Part shown: positions 7,599 to 15,286 of the stretch, in pieces
How positions within the stretch are numbered: the first letter of the stretch is position 1
Layout: every line of letters starts with the position of its first letter
Source: Actinomycetes bacterium
GTDB taxonomy: Bacteria > Actinomycetota > Actinomycetes > S36-B12 > GCA-2699445
NCBI GenBank assembly: GCA_022600255.1
Contig: JAHZKU010000281.1
Span: 1-27,486, forward strand
Direction of reading: 5' to 3'
Length of the DNA: 27,486 nt
Made by a program: the position numbers and the translations under genes
Notes under the pieces: generated by a model
Databases searched by the model: none
The model's input: only the letters and a program-made list of their open reading frames with translations
What the model was told of the DNA's origin: nothing

Positions 7599-10500
7599 CT
7601 AGCGGCGGACCTTCAGTCCGCTAGGCGTGGCGAACGCGCCCGCGGCCTCCATGGCGGGCCGAAAAGCACTTTCTAGGGCTGGTTGCCCGTTGATTCGCTT
7701 CACTGTCATGGGACGCAGTTCCTGATGAGTAACCGCCTGTACGAGAGCCGTCAGCGCGGCGGCCTGTTCAGCGGAGTCTCGCTCCCACATGGTGACCGCG
7801 CTTCCGCCTGATTCCGCGTAGACAACCGGGCTGCCGGCCACCAAGATCACAAAAGCCCCTGCCTTGCGTCCAGGTCGACCCGGGCTTGCTGTTTCCGGCC
7901 AGGGCAGCGCCGCGCCGTACGGATTGGCAGGATCGGCGGCTGCCAGGACGGCGACAGGTTGCTCTGGTTCCTGGTTTCGGAACAGGTCGACCACGGGAAT
8001 AGCCTCTAGGCTTCTCGCCGCATCGATTGCGGGCGCGAGCGCGAACTGGGCTCCGCCGAGGCCTGCCACAAAGTAGCCCCGCCGACTGTGGCCCTTCTCC
8101 TCGAGGGCTCGCAGAGCCCGGTAGTTGGGGCCGTAGACCTCTCTTTCAGCAGTCACAGCCCCTCGTGTCACGATGCCGTGCCGCAGTAGGAGGCCCTCAC
8201 CACGCAGGAGAGCGGATTCTGGCTCCGCCCGGCGACTCGCCGGCAACAGCGACCAGCGTCCGGACGATAGGGCCGGGCCAGTGGGTCTGGCACCCAACCG
8301 GCGCCGGCGCACGGGCCGGATCTTGCGGGGGGAACGCCCAAGGGCGCGCAGCGGCGCGATGGAGTCGTTGGTGATCCGGCCTTCCCAGACCAAACTCCAC
8401 AGCGTCGATGAGATCGCGAGCGCTTCCGCACGGCCCGTCAGTGCGGACACCAGTTGGTGTTCGAACCAGCCCCCACCTTGCTGAAGCAGGTCCAGGAGCA
8501 GAACGGCCAGGGTCGGCTCAACGCCGGTATCGGCCGCTGAGGTCGAGGGGTTGGCACTGCTACCGACGGGCAGGAAGGCCGGTGCGACGTCGCTGGGAGA
8601 CAACGCGACCCAACCATCACGGGGGAGTGCGGCGACCCCCCACCAGGTGACTTCGCCGGCCGCGGTGAGCTGGTCCAGCATGCTTGGGTTGTAGGCCCGC
8701 ACTCTAGCGGGCAAGATTAGAGTCTCCAATTGCGAGGCGGGCAATGGAACGCCAGCGAGTTGTTCGACGACGGCCATCAGACCGTCCAACCCCCGCTCGG
8801 AAGCGGGCGTCGTTGAGGTCTGCACCCGCTGCCATAACAGGGGGAACCGGGCATAGGTGCCTTGGTCAATGGGCTCTGCTTGCTGGGCATAAGCGGCTGC
8901 CGAGGCGCGCCGAATCGCCCGGAGATTGTCGCTCTGACACCATTCTGTGCCCGAGGAACTGGGCCGGAACTCGCCCTTGAGGATCTTGCCGCGTTTGACG
9001 AGGAGCTCCAACGTTTCGGTAATCGCTGATTGGGACAGCCCATAACGCGCCGCCACCTCGGCGCTGGTGAATGGCCCGTGGGTATTGGCGTAGCGATGCA
9101 CCAATTTGGTCAGTGCGTCTGGGACCACAGCCAGAAACTCTTCGGGTAACCCCAACGGCAGTCCGGCCCCTAGCGCATCTCGCAGTAGGGCCGCATCCTG
9201 GGCCACGGCGATCCATTCCTGTCCACCCTGTCCGATTTGGACCAAACGTCTGGTACGAAACAGTTCCGCGATGAACGCATCGGTTACCCCACGCTGGGCA
9301 CACTCACTTCTAAGGAGTGGGCCCACAGTCCGCACCACGTCCCACGCCTGCTCCAACGTGTGCGCTTTGCGGTCTGCGAGGCGCTGGAGGCGCGCGCTCA
9401 CCGTAGCGATGGCGCCTTCGTCCAGCAGCTCGCGTAGGTCGGCCGTACCCAACAGCTCGGTTAGGAGAGACTCATCAAGGGAGAGTGCCGCCGATTTTCG
9501 CTCTGCCAATGGCGAATCGCCGTCGTAGAGGTACTGCGCAACGTAACCGAAAAGCAGTGAGCGGGCCATCGGGGACGGTGTTGGCGTGTGGACCTGGGTC
9601 ACCGAGATGCTGCCCTCAGAGATGGCCTGCATCAGGTCAGTGAGCGCAGGAACATCGTAGACGTCCTGCACCACCTCTCGAACGGTTTCTAGCACGATGG
9701 GGAACGTCTCAAAATTCGCCGCCACCGTGAGTAGTTGTGCCGATCGTTGTCGCTGCTGCCACAGCGGGGCGCGCCGGCCAGGATCCTTGCGACCAAAGAG
9801 CAGGGCACGAGATGCACACTCACGAAACCGGGAGGCGAATACCGCAGAACCGCCAACTAGGGTCGTCACTTGCCCCAGCACGGTGGTGGGATCCTGCACG
9901 ATTAGGTCAAGGAGATCGCGGCGTGCCTCTGGGTTGTCGCGATCGTGGCCGTCTTCCGGCAACCGCAACACGATGCCATCGTCGCCAGCCATCACTTGGG
10001 CATCGACACCAAATTCGGTGGAAATCCTTTCCCCAATGATGAGCGCCCAAGGGGCATGGACCTTCGCTCCGAACGGTGAGTGAATCACAACCCGGCGATC
10101 GCCAATCTCGTCAGAGAAGACCTCGATGATGATCGCCTTGTCGTGGGGCAAACCCCCGGTGGCGACGCGCTGCTCCTGAAGATAACTGGTGAGATTCTCG
10201 CGGGCCGCCGGGTCTAACCCTGGCGTTGGGGTGGCCGGCGTGAAATCTCGCAGGAATCTACCGATCTCGTAGCCAAGTTCTGATGGACGCCCCATGGTGT
10301 CCCCGTGCCAAAACGGCATCTTGGCCGCCTGGCCCGGGGCTGGGCTCACCAGAACACGATCAGCGGTGATCTCTTCGATTCGCCAACTCGCCGAGCCAAG
10401 TGCAAAGACGTCTCCGACCCGAGACTCGTAGACCATCTCTTCATCGAGTTCACCCACCCGCCGACTCTCGTCGCCGCTGGCCAACATCACTGCAAAATGG

Positions 10501-12083
10501 CCGCGGTCTGGAATGGTCCCGCCGGCTGTCACCGCCAGCCGCTGGGCACCGGGTCGGGCCGAAAGCTGGTTGGTGGTGGGATCCAGCGTAAGGCGCGGGC
10601 GCAGGCTGGCGAAATCTTCACTGGGGTACCGCCCGATCAGCATGTTGACCACAGCATCAAAGGAGGACCGCGGCAGCCCCGAATACGGCCCACTGCGCCG
10701 TACCAAGCCAAAGGCGAGATCGACGTCCCAATCGTCCATCGCCACCATGGCAATCAGTTGCTGAGCCAGCACGTCCAGCGGATGTTGGGGCGGATGGATC
10801 GGTTCGATCTCGCCCGCGCCCATCGCCCCCAGCGTGACGGTCGCAGAGAGGAGGTCACCGCGGTGCGTCGGAAACACAATGGCTTTGCTAACCGCCCCGA
10901 CCTGGTGCCCGGCTCGGCCAACGCGCTGCAACCCGCTAGCCACGCTCGGCGGAGACTGGATTTGAATCACCAGGTCCACGGCCCCCATATCAATGCCCAG
11001 TTCCAAGCTGGAGGTCGCTACGACTGCGGGTAATCGCCCGGCCTTGAGGTCGTCCTCGATGGCCCGTCTCCGCTCCTTACTCACCGAGCCGTGATGTGCC
11101 ATGGCGATCACGCCGGCCTCGCCAGCGGCATCCTGTTGTTCTTGCGCCCACATCTCGTTGAGTTTGGTTGTCAAGCGTTCCGCCAACCGGCGCGAGTTGG
11201 CGAACACCAGCGTTGAGGTGTGCGCTTTGATGGCCTCAAGTACTTGGCGTTGGACGTGGGGCCAGATCGTAGGCCCAGAGGTGTGCCCCTCTTCGTCATC
11301 GGTCGCGGGCGGGTTGGCCATGTCTTCGATCGGAACCACCACGCTGAGATCCAGCGTCTTGGCGGCGTCGGGCTGCACGATCGTCACTGGCCGATCGCCC
11401 CCAAGGAAACGAGCAATCCGCTCCGGCGGGCGCACGGTGGCGGACAGCCCGATGCGCTGTACCGGCTGACCCGTCAACGCGTCGAGGCGTTCCAGAGAAA
11501 GGGCCAAGTGAGATCCCCGTTTGCTGCTAGCCACGGCGTGGACTTCATCAATGATCACTGTCTGAACCGTTGTGAGCGTCTCGCGGGCCGCTGATGTAAG
11601 CATGAGATAGAACGACTCGGGGGTGGTGATCAAGATGTCCGGGGGCTTACTGATGAGTCTGCGTCGATCGGCGGGAGTCGTATCACCGGATCGGACTCCG
11701 GTAGTGATGGGAAGTGCGGACCCGCGCACCCGACCGATTCCGGCGATCGGCGATCGCAGGTTGCGCTCAACATCGACGGCCAAGGCTTTGAGTGGGGAAA
11801 CGTAGAGCACGGTACTGCCCGGCTGCACGGTACCGCCCGGCCTTGGATTGGACTCAGCCTCCGCCGCTGATTCGGTCGCTGCGGTTGTCATCCGGTCAAT
11901 GGCCCAAAGAAAGGCCGCCAAGGTTTTTCCGGATCCCGTTGGTGCCACGACTAGGGCATTTTCCCCAGCGGAAATGGCCTGCCACGCTTGCGCTTGTGCC
12001 GCGGTGGGGGCGACAAAAGTATCGGCAAACCAGCGCCGGGTGTCCGCGCTGAACCAAGGGAGTTGCGGAGCAGGATCAGTCAT
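7599..12083 (-). CDS. lhr: Large ATP-dependent helicase Lhr
   Basis: This ~1,494-aa superfamily-2 helicase has the full-length Lhr layout, similar in size to mycobacterial Lhr (~1,500 aa). Motif I is APTGSGKT at 47-54, the DEVH box is at 179-182, SAT is at 214-216, and motif VI QRVGRAGH is at 386-393. A winged helix, the Lhr-specific DEAD-associated domain and a long C-terminal region with winged-helix-like segments follow. Mycobacterial Lhr is a 3'-to-5' DNA-dependent ATPase/translocase that unwinds RNA:DNA hybrids and belongs to a DNA-damage-response regulon. ATG 12083 is chosen because GGGAG lies just upstream and the family begins at the PWFSADTRRWF segment. An upstream frame to 12227 has no family similarity. 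It is divergent from DUF3046, 63 nt apart. Confidence 0.95.
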   Translation of the reverse strand: MTDPAPQLPWFSADTRRWFADTFVAPTAAQAQAWQAISAGENALVVAPTGSGKTLAAFLWAIDRMTTAATESAAEAESNPRPGGTVQPGSTVLYVSPLKALAVDVERNLRSPIAGIGRVRGSALPITTGVRSGDTTPADRRRLISKPPDILITTPESFYLMLTSAARETLTTVQTVIIDEVHAVASSKRGSHLALSLERLDALTGQPVQRIGLSATVRPPERIARFLGGDRPVTIVQPDAAKTLDLSVVVPIEDMANPPATDDEEGHTSGPTIWPHVQRQVLEAIKAHTSTLVFANSRRLAERLTTKLNEMWAQEQQDAAGEAGVIAMAHHGSVSKERRRAIEDDLKAGRLPAVVATSSLELGIDMGAVDLVIQIQSPPSVASGLQRVGRAGHQVGAVSKAIVFPTHRGDLLSATVTLGAMGAGEIEPIHPPQHPLDVLAQQLIAMVAMDDWDVDLAFGLVRRSGPYSGLPRSSFDAVVNMLIGRYPSEDFASLRPRLTLDPTTNQLSARPGAQRLAVTAGGTIPDRGHFAVMLASGDESRRVGELDEEMVYESRVGDVFALGSASWRIEEITADRVLVSPAPGQAAKMPFWHGDTMGRPSELGYEIGRFLRDFTPATPTPGLDPAARENLTSYLQEQRVATGGLPHDKAIIIEVFSDEIGDRRVVIHSPFGAKVHAPWALIIGERISTEFGVDAQVMAGDDGIVLRLPEDGHDRDNPEARRDLLDLIVQDPTTVLGQVTTLVGGSAVFASRFRECASRALLFGRKDPGRRAPLWQQRQRSAQLLTVAANFETFPIVLETVREVVQDVYDVPALTDLMQAISEGSISVTQVHTPTPSPMARSLLFGYVAQYLYDGDSPLAERKSAALSLDESLLTELLGTADLRELLDEGAIATVSARLQRLADRKAHTLEQAWDVVRTVGPLLRSECAQRGVTDAFIAELFRTRRLVQIGQGGQEWIAVAQDAALLRDALGAGLPLGLPEEFLAVVPDALTKLVHRYANTHGPFTSAEVAARYGLSQSAITETLELLVKRGKILKGEFRPSSSGTEWCQSDNLRAIRRASAAAYAQQAEPIDQGTYARFPLLWQRVQTSTTPASERGLDGLMAVVEQLAGVPLPASQLETLILPARVRAYNPSMLDQLTAAGEVTWWGVAALPRDGWVALSPSDVAPAFLPVGSSANPSTSAADTGVEPTLAVLLLDLLQQGGGWFEHQLVSALTGRAEALAISSTLWSLVWEGRITNDSIAPLRALGRSPRKIRPVRRRRLGARPTGPALSSGRWSLLPASRRAEPESALLRGEGLLLRHGIVTRGAVTAEREVYGPNYRALRALEEKGHSRRGYFVAGLGGAQFALAPAIDAARSLEAIPVVDLFRNQEPEQPVAVLAAADPANPYGAALPWPETASPGRPGRKAGAFVILVAGSPVVYAESGGSAVTMWERDSAEQAAALTALVQAVTHQELRPMTVKRINGQPALESAFRPAMEAAGAFATPSGLKVRR

Positions 12084-12116
12084 CCCAGCACTCCCTCGGC
12101 CTTGGCGGACCTCATC

Positions 12117-12122
12117 AGCGTA
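12117..12122 (-). promoter_or_regulatory. Possible -10 element for lhr
   Basis: Read on the minus strand, this is TACGCT, 33 nt before the lhr ATG. A start ~7 nt downstream would yield a short leader carrying the GGGAG ribosome site. It lies only 12 nt from the opposite-facing TAGGCT of DUF3046, so the two promoters would overlap. Confidence 0.35.
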
Positions 12123-12134
12123 CTCCGGAGAAGG

Positions 12135-12140
12135 TAGGCT
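12135..12140 (+). promoter_or_regulatory. -10 element of a probable leaderless DUF3046 promoter
   Basis: TAGGCT is followed by GTGGTG (6 nt) and the ATG at 12147. The hexamer and spacing are identical to those before ftsK. Two GTG codons in the spacer are alternative in-frame starts, but the N6 rule favours ATG 12147. Confidence 0.5.
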
Positions 12141-12146
12141 GTGGTG

Positions 12147-12341
12147 ATGCGGTACACCGAGTTCTGGCGGCGGATGGAGGCGGTGCTTGGGCCGCAATAT
12201 GCCGCGTCTTGGGCGGCCGATCACCACATCGAGGAGTTGGGGGATCGGACCGTCTTAGTGGCGCTGGAACAGGGTGATTCAGCGCAGTCCGTGTGGCGCG
12301 CCGTCGTTCGCACCATCGATGTGCCACCGGCTCTCCACTGA
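12147..12341 (+). CDS. DUF3046 family small protein
   Basis: This 64-aa protein begins MRYTEFWRRMEAVLGPQYAA and continues SWAADHHIEELGDRTVLVAL. These are the conserved features of DUF3046, a small actinobacterial family typically encoded just upstream of recA (as Rv2738c in M. tuberculosis). Its function is unknown. The position, 267 nt before recA and divergent from lhr, matches that conserved context. No membrane segment, signal or metal-binding cluster is visible. The start is supported by a TAGGCT -10 exactly 6 nt upstream. Confidence 0.88.
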   Translation: MRYTEFWRRMEAVLGPQYAASWAADHHIEELGDRTVLVALEQGDSAQSVWRAVVRTIDVPPALH

Positions 12342-12387
12342 AACAGCGGTCCGGCTCGGGCGACACGGTGACTGGAAAGCCACTAAA

Positions 12388-12403
12388 TCGAACAGGTGTT
12401 CTA
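12388..12403 (+). promoter_or_regulatory. LexA-binding SOS box of recA
   Basis: TCGAACAGGTGTTCTA matches the actinobacterial SOS consensus TCGAAC-N4-GTTCGA at all but one of the twelve fixed positions (the penultimate base is T instead of G). It sits 206 nt before the recA ATG and immediately upstream of a TACAGT -10 element, so LexA would cover the promoter spacer. This is the expected arrangement for SOS control of recA. No lexA gene is in the window. Confidence 0.88.
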
Positions 12404-12404
12404 G

Positions 12405-12410
12405 TACAGT
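12405..12410 (+). promoter_or_regulatory. -10 element of the SOS-controlled recA promoter
   Basis: TACAGT begins two bases after the SOS box. Transcription starting 7-8 nt beyond its end would fall at about 12418, the A of an ATG that opens a 41-codon frame. No strong -35 is seen upstream (ACTAAA at about 17 nt). Confidence 0.5.
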
Positions 12411-12417
12411 GTTAGTC

Positions 12418-12543
12418 ATGCACACAGCCTGGTCAGTCTTGGGTCGCTCATTCGACGAGCGGGTGACACTCGCTGACCCGTACCGGTTATCCACACTGAG
12501 TCAAGTCGTTCCCGGTTGCTGTCGGACCTTGGCCTTACGTTAG
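12418..12543 (+). CDS. Possible leaderless 41-aa leader peptide upstream of recA
   Basis: An ATG lies exactly 7 nt after the TACAGT element, and the frame runs 41 codons to TAG at 12541-12543, 65 nt before the recA ATG. The peptide begins MHTAWSVLGRSFDERVTLAD and includes an adjacent Cys-Cys near its end (PGCCRTLALR). Nothing in it is recognised. Position and spacing suggest translation from the first base of the recA transcript, which would place a translated uORF in the SOS-induced leader. Codon use is neutral evidence. It could equally be a chance frame in a ~190-nt untranslated leader. No function is proposed beyond possible leader control of recA. Confidence 0.3.
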   Translation: MHTAWSVLGRSFDERVTLADPYRLSTLSQVVPGCCRTLALR

Positions 12544-12608
12544 CGATAGACCAACGAGAAGCCAGCCAATCAAACCAACCCCAACACAAATCCCACATAG
12601 GAGACCTC

Positions 12609-13673
12609 ATGGCCAGCAAAGATCGCGAGAAGGCACTCGACTCGGCTCTTTCCCAAATCGAGAAGCAGTTCGGCCGTGGTTCGATCATGCGATTGGGAGA
12701 CGAGGGGCGCGTTCCAATCGAAGTGATTCCGACGGGGTCGATTGCCCTTGATGTCGCTCTTGGTATCGGCGGTCTACCCCGTGGCCGCGTCGTAGAAGTC
12801 TACGGACCGGAGAGCAGCGGTAAGACCAGCATTGCCCTACACGCGATTGCGAGTGTGCAGGCACAGGGCGGGATTGCTGCGTTCATTGACGCCGAACATG
12901 CGCTTGATCCGGTGTATGCCGAGGCGCTCGGTGTTGACCTAGACAGCCTCTACGTCTCCCAGCCCGACACCGGTGAACAGGCACTGGAAATCGCGGACAC
13001 ACTGGTGCGGTCCGGCGCGATCGACCTGATCGTGATTGACTCGGTCGCGGCCCTCGTGCCGCGGGCCGAGATCGAAGGGGAGATGGGGGATAGCCACGTT
13101 GGCCTGCAAGCCCGGCTCATGAGCCAAGCGCTGCGGAAGATGGCGGGAGCCTTGAGCGCCTCTGGCACGACGGCGATCTTCATCAACCAGCTGCGCGAGA
13201 AGATCGGTGTCATGTTTGGCTCGCCAGAAACGACGACCGGCGGCAAGGCGCTGAAGTTCTACTCATCCGTGCGACTCGATGTGCGGCGAATAGAAACCTT
13301 GAAGGGTGGCACCGAAGCCGTCGGTAACCGTGTCAGGGTTAAAGTCGCCAAGAACAAGGTGGCGCCGCCGTTTAAGAAAGCTGAGTTCGACATTCTCTAC
13401 GGCGTGGGGATCTCTAAGGAAGGCAGCCTGATCGACATGGGCGTTGATAACGGCATCGTTCGCAAGTCCGGCTCTTGGTACACCTACGAGGGCGATCAGT
13501 TGGGCCAAGGCAAGGAAAACGCCCGGGCGTTTTTGCGCGACAATCCGGACTTGTCGAATGAGATTGAGAAGCGCATCAAGGAGGCCGTGGGGATTATCCC
13601 GAAGGTCGACGAGCCTGCCGAAGAGGCCGACTTGGGGGCCATCCCGGACGCGCCCACCCCCATTGATCTCTGA
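12609..13673 (+). CDS. recA: Recombinase RecA
   Basis: This 354-aa RecA is complete and intein-free. Walker A is GPESSGKT at 66-73, Walker B is LIVID at 140-144, and loop L2 lies near TTTGGKALKFYSSVRLDVRR. The C-terminal tail is acidic. RecA forms filaments on single-stranded DNA, catalyses strand exchange and stimulates LexA self-cleavage. ATG 12609 is clear: AGGAG at 12599-12603 is ideally placed and homology begins directly (MASKDREKALDSALSQIEKQ). An upstream ATG at 12516 in the same frame is rejected. A LexA box and a -10 lie ~200 nt upstream. recX follows after 13 nt and is probably co-transcribed. Confidence 0.99.
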   Translation: MASKDREKALDSALSQIEKQFGRGSIMRLGDEGRVPIEVIPTGSIALDVALGIGGLPRGRVVEVYGPESSGKTSIALHAIASVQAQGGIAAFIDAEHALDPVYAEALGVDLDSLYVSQPDTGEQALEIADTLVRSGAIDLIVIDSVAALVPRAEIEGEMGDSHVGLQARLMSQALRKMAGALSASGTTAIFINQLREKIGVMFGSPETTTGGKALKFYSSVRLDVRRIETLKGGTEAVGNRVRVKVAKNKVAPPFKKAEFDILYGVGISKEGSLIDMGVDNGIVRKSGSWYTYEGDQLGQGKENARAFLRDNPDLSNEIEKRIKEAVGIIPKVDEPAEEADLGAIPDAPTPIDL

Positions 13674-13686
13674 ATCCAGCTAGGCC

Positions 13687-14316
13687 ATGACGGAGACTGC
13701 GGCGATTCCGCCCGAAAATGCAGCGTTATCCATTGGAAACTTAGTGGACGGGTCTGCCGCAGTCCCAGCCAAAAGGCCACGCAGACCAGACCCAACTCCC
13801 TCGGCAGCCCCGGACAGCGCCAGTGACGAAGGCCCCGAGGTCGACCCCGAGGAGTTGAAGGAGCGGGCGCGCGCGATTGCCCTGCGAAAGCTTGCCTCGG
13901 CCTCGCGCACACGTGTTGAACTGCAGCAGGCGCTTGCGAAGGCTGAAATTCCTCCGGAGATTGAACGGGAGGTCTTGGATAGGTTCACCGAGGTCGGGTT
14001 AATCGACGATCCCAGTTACGCCAATGCGTTCGCTGCGGGCCGGGCGCGGGCCGGCTGGGGTAAGCGGGTGATCCGGATGCGACTGCGGGACAAAGGGATT
14101 GACCCGGAACTGGCCGAGGTGGCCCTCACCGAGATCACAGAGGACGACGAGCGGGTCCAGGCCACTCGGTTGGTTGAGCGGCGCTGGCCACGATTGGTTC
14201 GGCAGGACGCTCATGTACGGAATAGGCGCCTCTACGCCATGCTGGCCCGACGCGGCTTCTCCTCCGACGTCATCTCAGCGGCGATTGCCGAGGTTGCTGA
14301 GCGCGAGGTTGCCTAG
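13687..14316 (+). CDS. recX: Regulatory protein RecX
   Basis: The 209-aa protein has a disordered, Pro/Ala-rich N-terminal extension of ~55 residues followed by the RecX three-helix repeats. Recognisable stretches are ARAIALRKLASASRTRVELQ, FTEVGLIDDPSYANAFAAGR and GKRVIRMRLRDKGIDPE. RecX binds within the groove of the RecA filament and limits its activity. It follows recA by 13 nt and the pair is likely one transcript. In many actinobacteria miaB follows recX; here the next gene is a convergent phosphotransferase, and the two stop codons share the palindrome CTAG at 14313-14316. The N-terminal extension is longer than in E. coli RecX. Confidence 0.95.
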   Translation: MTETAAIPPENAALSIGNLVDGSAAVPAKRPRRPDPTPSAAPDSASDEGPEVDPEELKERARAIALRKLASASRTRVELQQALAKAEIPPEIEREVLDRFTEVGLIDDPSYANAFAAGRARAGWGKRVIRMRLRDKGIDPELAEVALTEITEDDERVQATRLVERRWPRLVRQDAHVRNRRLYAMLARRGFSSDVISAAIAEVAEREVA

Positions 14317-15269
14317 CCCCAACCGTTCTTGGCCATTCGTTCCCGCTCGCGCCGGATCATGTCGTTGAGGCCGTGTTCATCATCGTTGGCCAGCGCCCAC
14401 AGCGCGCCCTGCGCCGTCCAGGTGTCCACATAGGCTTGGCAACGTGCGGCATCCTCTGCGATCACGGGTGCCGTCTGGAACAACACCGCCCGCGCCTCGG
14501 GGGGTAATCCCACAGACACGGCCGCTGCGTCTGCGGCCACATCCGCGATGCCCGCGCCATCCCAGTCCAACACCCCAGTGAGTCTGCCCAGCTCACTGAA
14601 CCGGGCGTTCACCCCGCCCAAATCGCCATGCACAAGGCCGAGATGGGCGGACCGATTGGCAACAATCGCGGCAAGGGCGGCGCGATCCATGGCTTCATAG
14701 ACATCGTTGGGGACATGACCTTCCAACTCGCGGACCCGGATCGCCAAGTCGTCCCACAACCCAGTGAGATCTATGCGGGGGAGCGGCCACAGCGTTGCGG
14801 ATATCGCGCGCAGTTGCAGCAGGAGGTACGCGAACTGCCGACCGACTGCCACCGGCCTGCGCGCTGCCAGGCCCACGACCATCGGGTGGTCTAGCCCGTT
14901 TCCTCCGATCAACTCAAGTTCCAGAAATGCCTCGCCCGGCCTGCCAAGGTGGGTGCGGTACCACCGCGGCACCGGCAACCCAAGCGCGGCGCTCAGCTCG
15001 TGGCGTTTGCCGTAGTCGGCAATCTCGGCGGCGTCATTGGCTTCTCGCGGGAATCGATAGACCCGCTGTTGGGTCTTCGACACGATCACGAGACTGCGGT
15101 GGCCACTGCTGTCCACAACAACGGTGTCGCGAGCCAGTCCGACTTGGTCCAGACACGTTTGCACGAACTCGGTGCTGTCGTTGATCCACGACCCAGTCCG
15201 GATGGCACCTTGCGAGAGGGCCGGGGTGCGCCGATGCGACTTGAAGGGGAGACCGGCGGAAGAGACCAT
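14313..15269 (-). CDS. APH-family phosphotransferase
   Basis: The 318-aa protein has the aminoglycoside-phosphotransferase/choline-kinase fold. The catalytic loop reads LVHGDLGGVNARF with His214-Gly-Asp216, and the metal-binding segment reads GVLDWDGAGIADVAADAA with Asp235. The N-lobe (about 40-110) includes QRVYRFPREANDAAEI. Members phosphorylate hydroxyls of antibiotics or small metabolites, or fructosamines and homoserine; the substrate here cannot be told. ATG 15269 has AGGAGGT directly upstream and is preferred to a TTG at 15290. It follows the MFS gene by 17 nt on the same strand, so the two form an operon. Its stop overlaps that of recX. Antibiotic modification is one possibility, not a conclusion. 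Confidence 0.82.
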   Translation of the reverse strand: MVSSAGLPFKSHRRTPALSQGAIRTGSWINDSTEFVQTCLDQVGLARDTVVVDSSGHRSLVIVSKTQQRVYRFPREANDAAEIADYGKRHELSAALGLPVPRWYRTHLGRPGEAFLELELIGGNGLDHPMVVGLAARRPVAVGRQFAYLLLQLRAISATLWPLPRIDLTGLWDDLAIRVRELEGHVPNDVYEAMDRAALAAIVANRSAHLGLVHGDLGGVNARFSELGRLTGVLDWDGAGIADVAADAAAVSVGLPPEARAVLFQTAPVIAEDAARCQAYVDTWTAQGALWALANDDEHGLNDMIRRERERMAKNGWG

Positions 15270-15286
15270 GAGACCTCCTGGGTTAC

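Noticed and set aside
10305..11033. A 242-codon plus-strand open frame inside lhr
   Set aside because: It is antisense to the conserved helicase domain of lhr, has no recognisable family, and its composition reflects the reverse complement of high-GC codons.
12084..12227. A 48-residue N-terminal extension of lhr
   Set aside because: It would overlap DUF3046 and its promoter. Homology and a GGGAG site support the start at 12083.
12516..12608. A 31-residue N-terminal extension of recA
   Set aside because: RecA homology begins at 12609, where an ideal AGGAG site is present. The upstream codons look like leader sequence.
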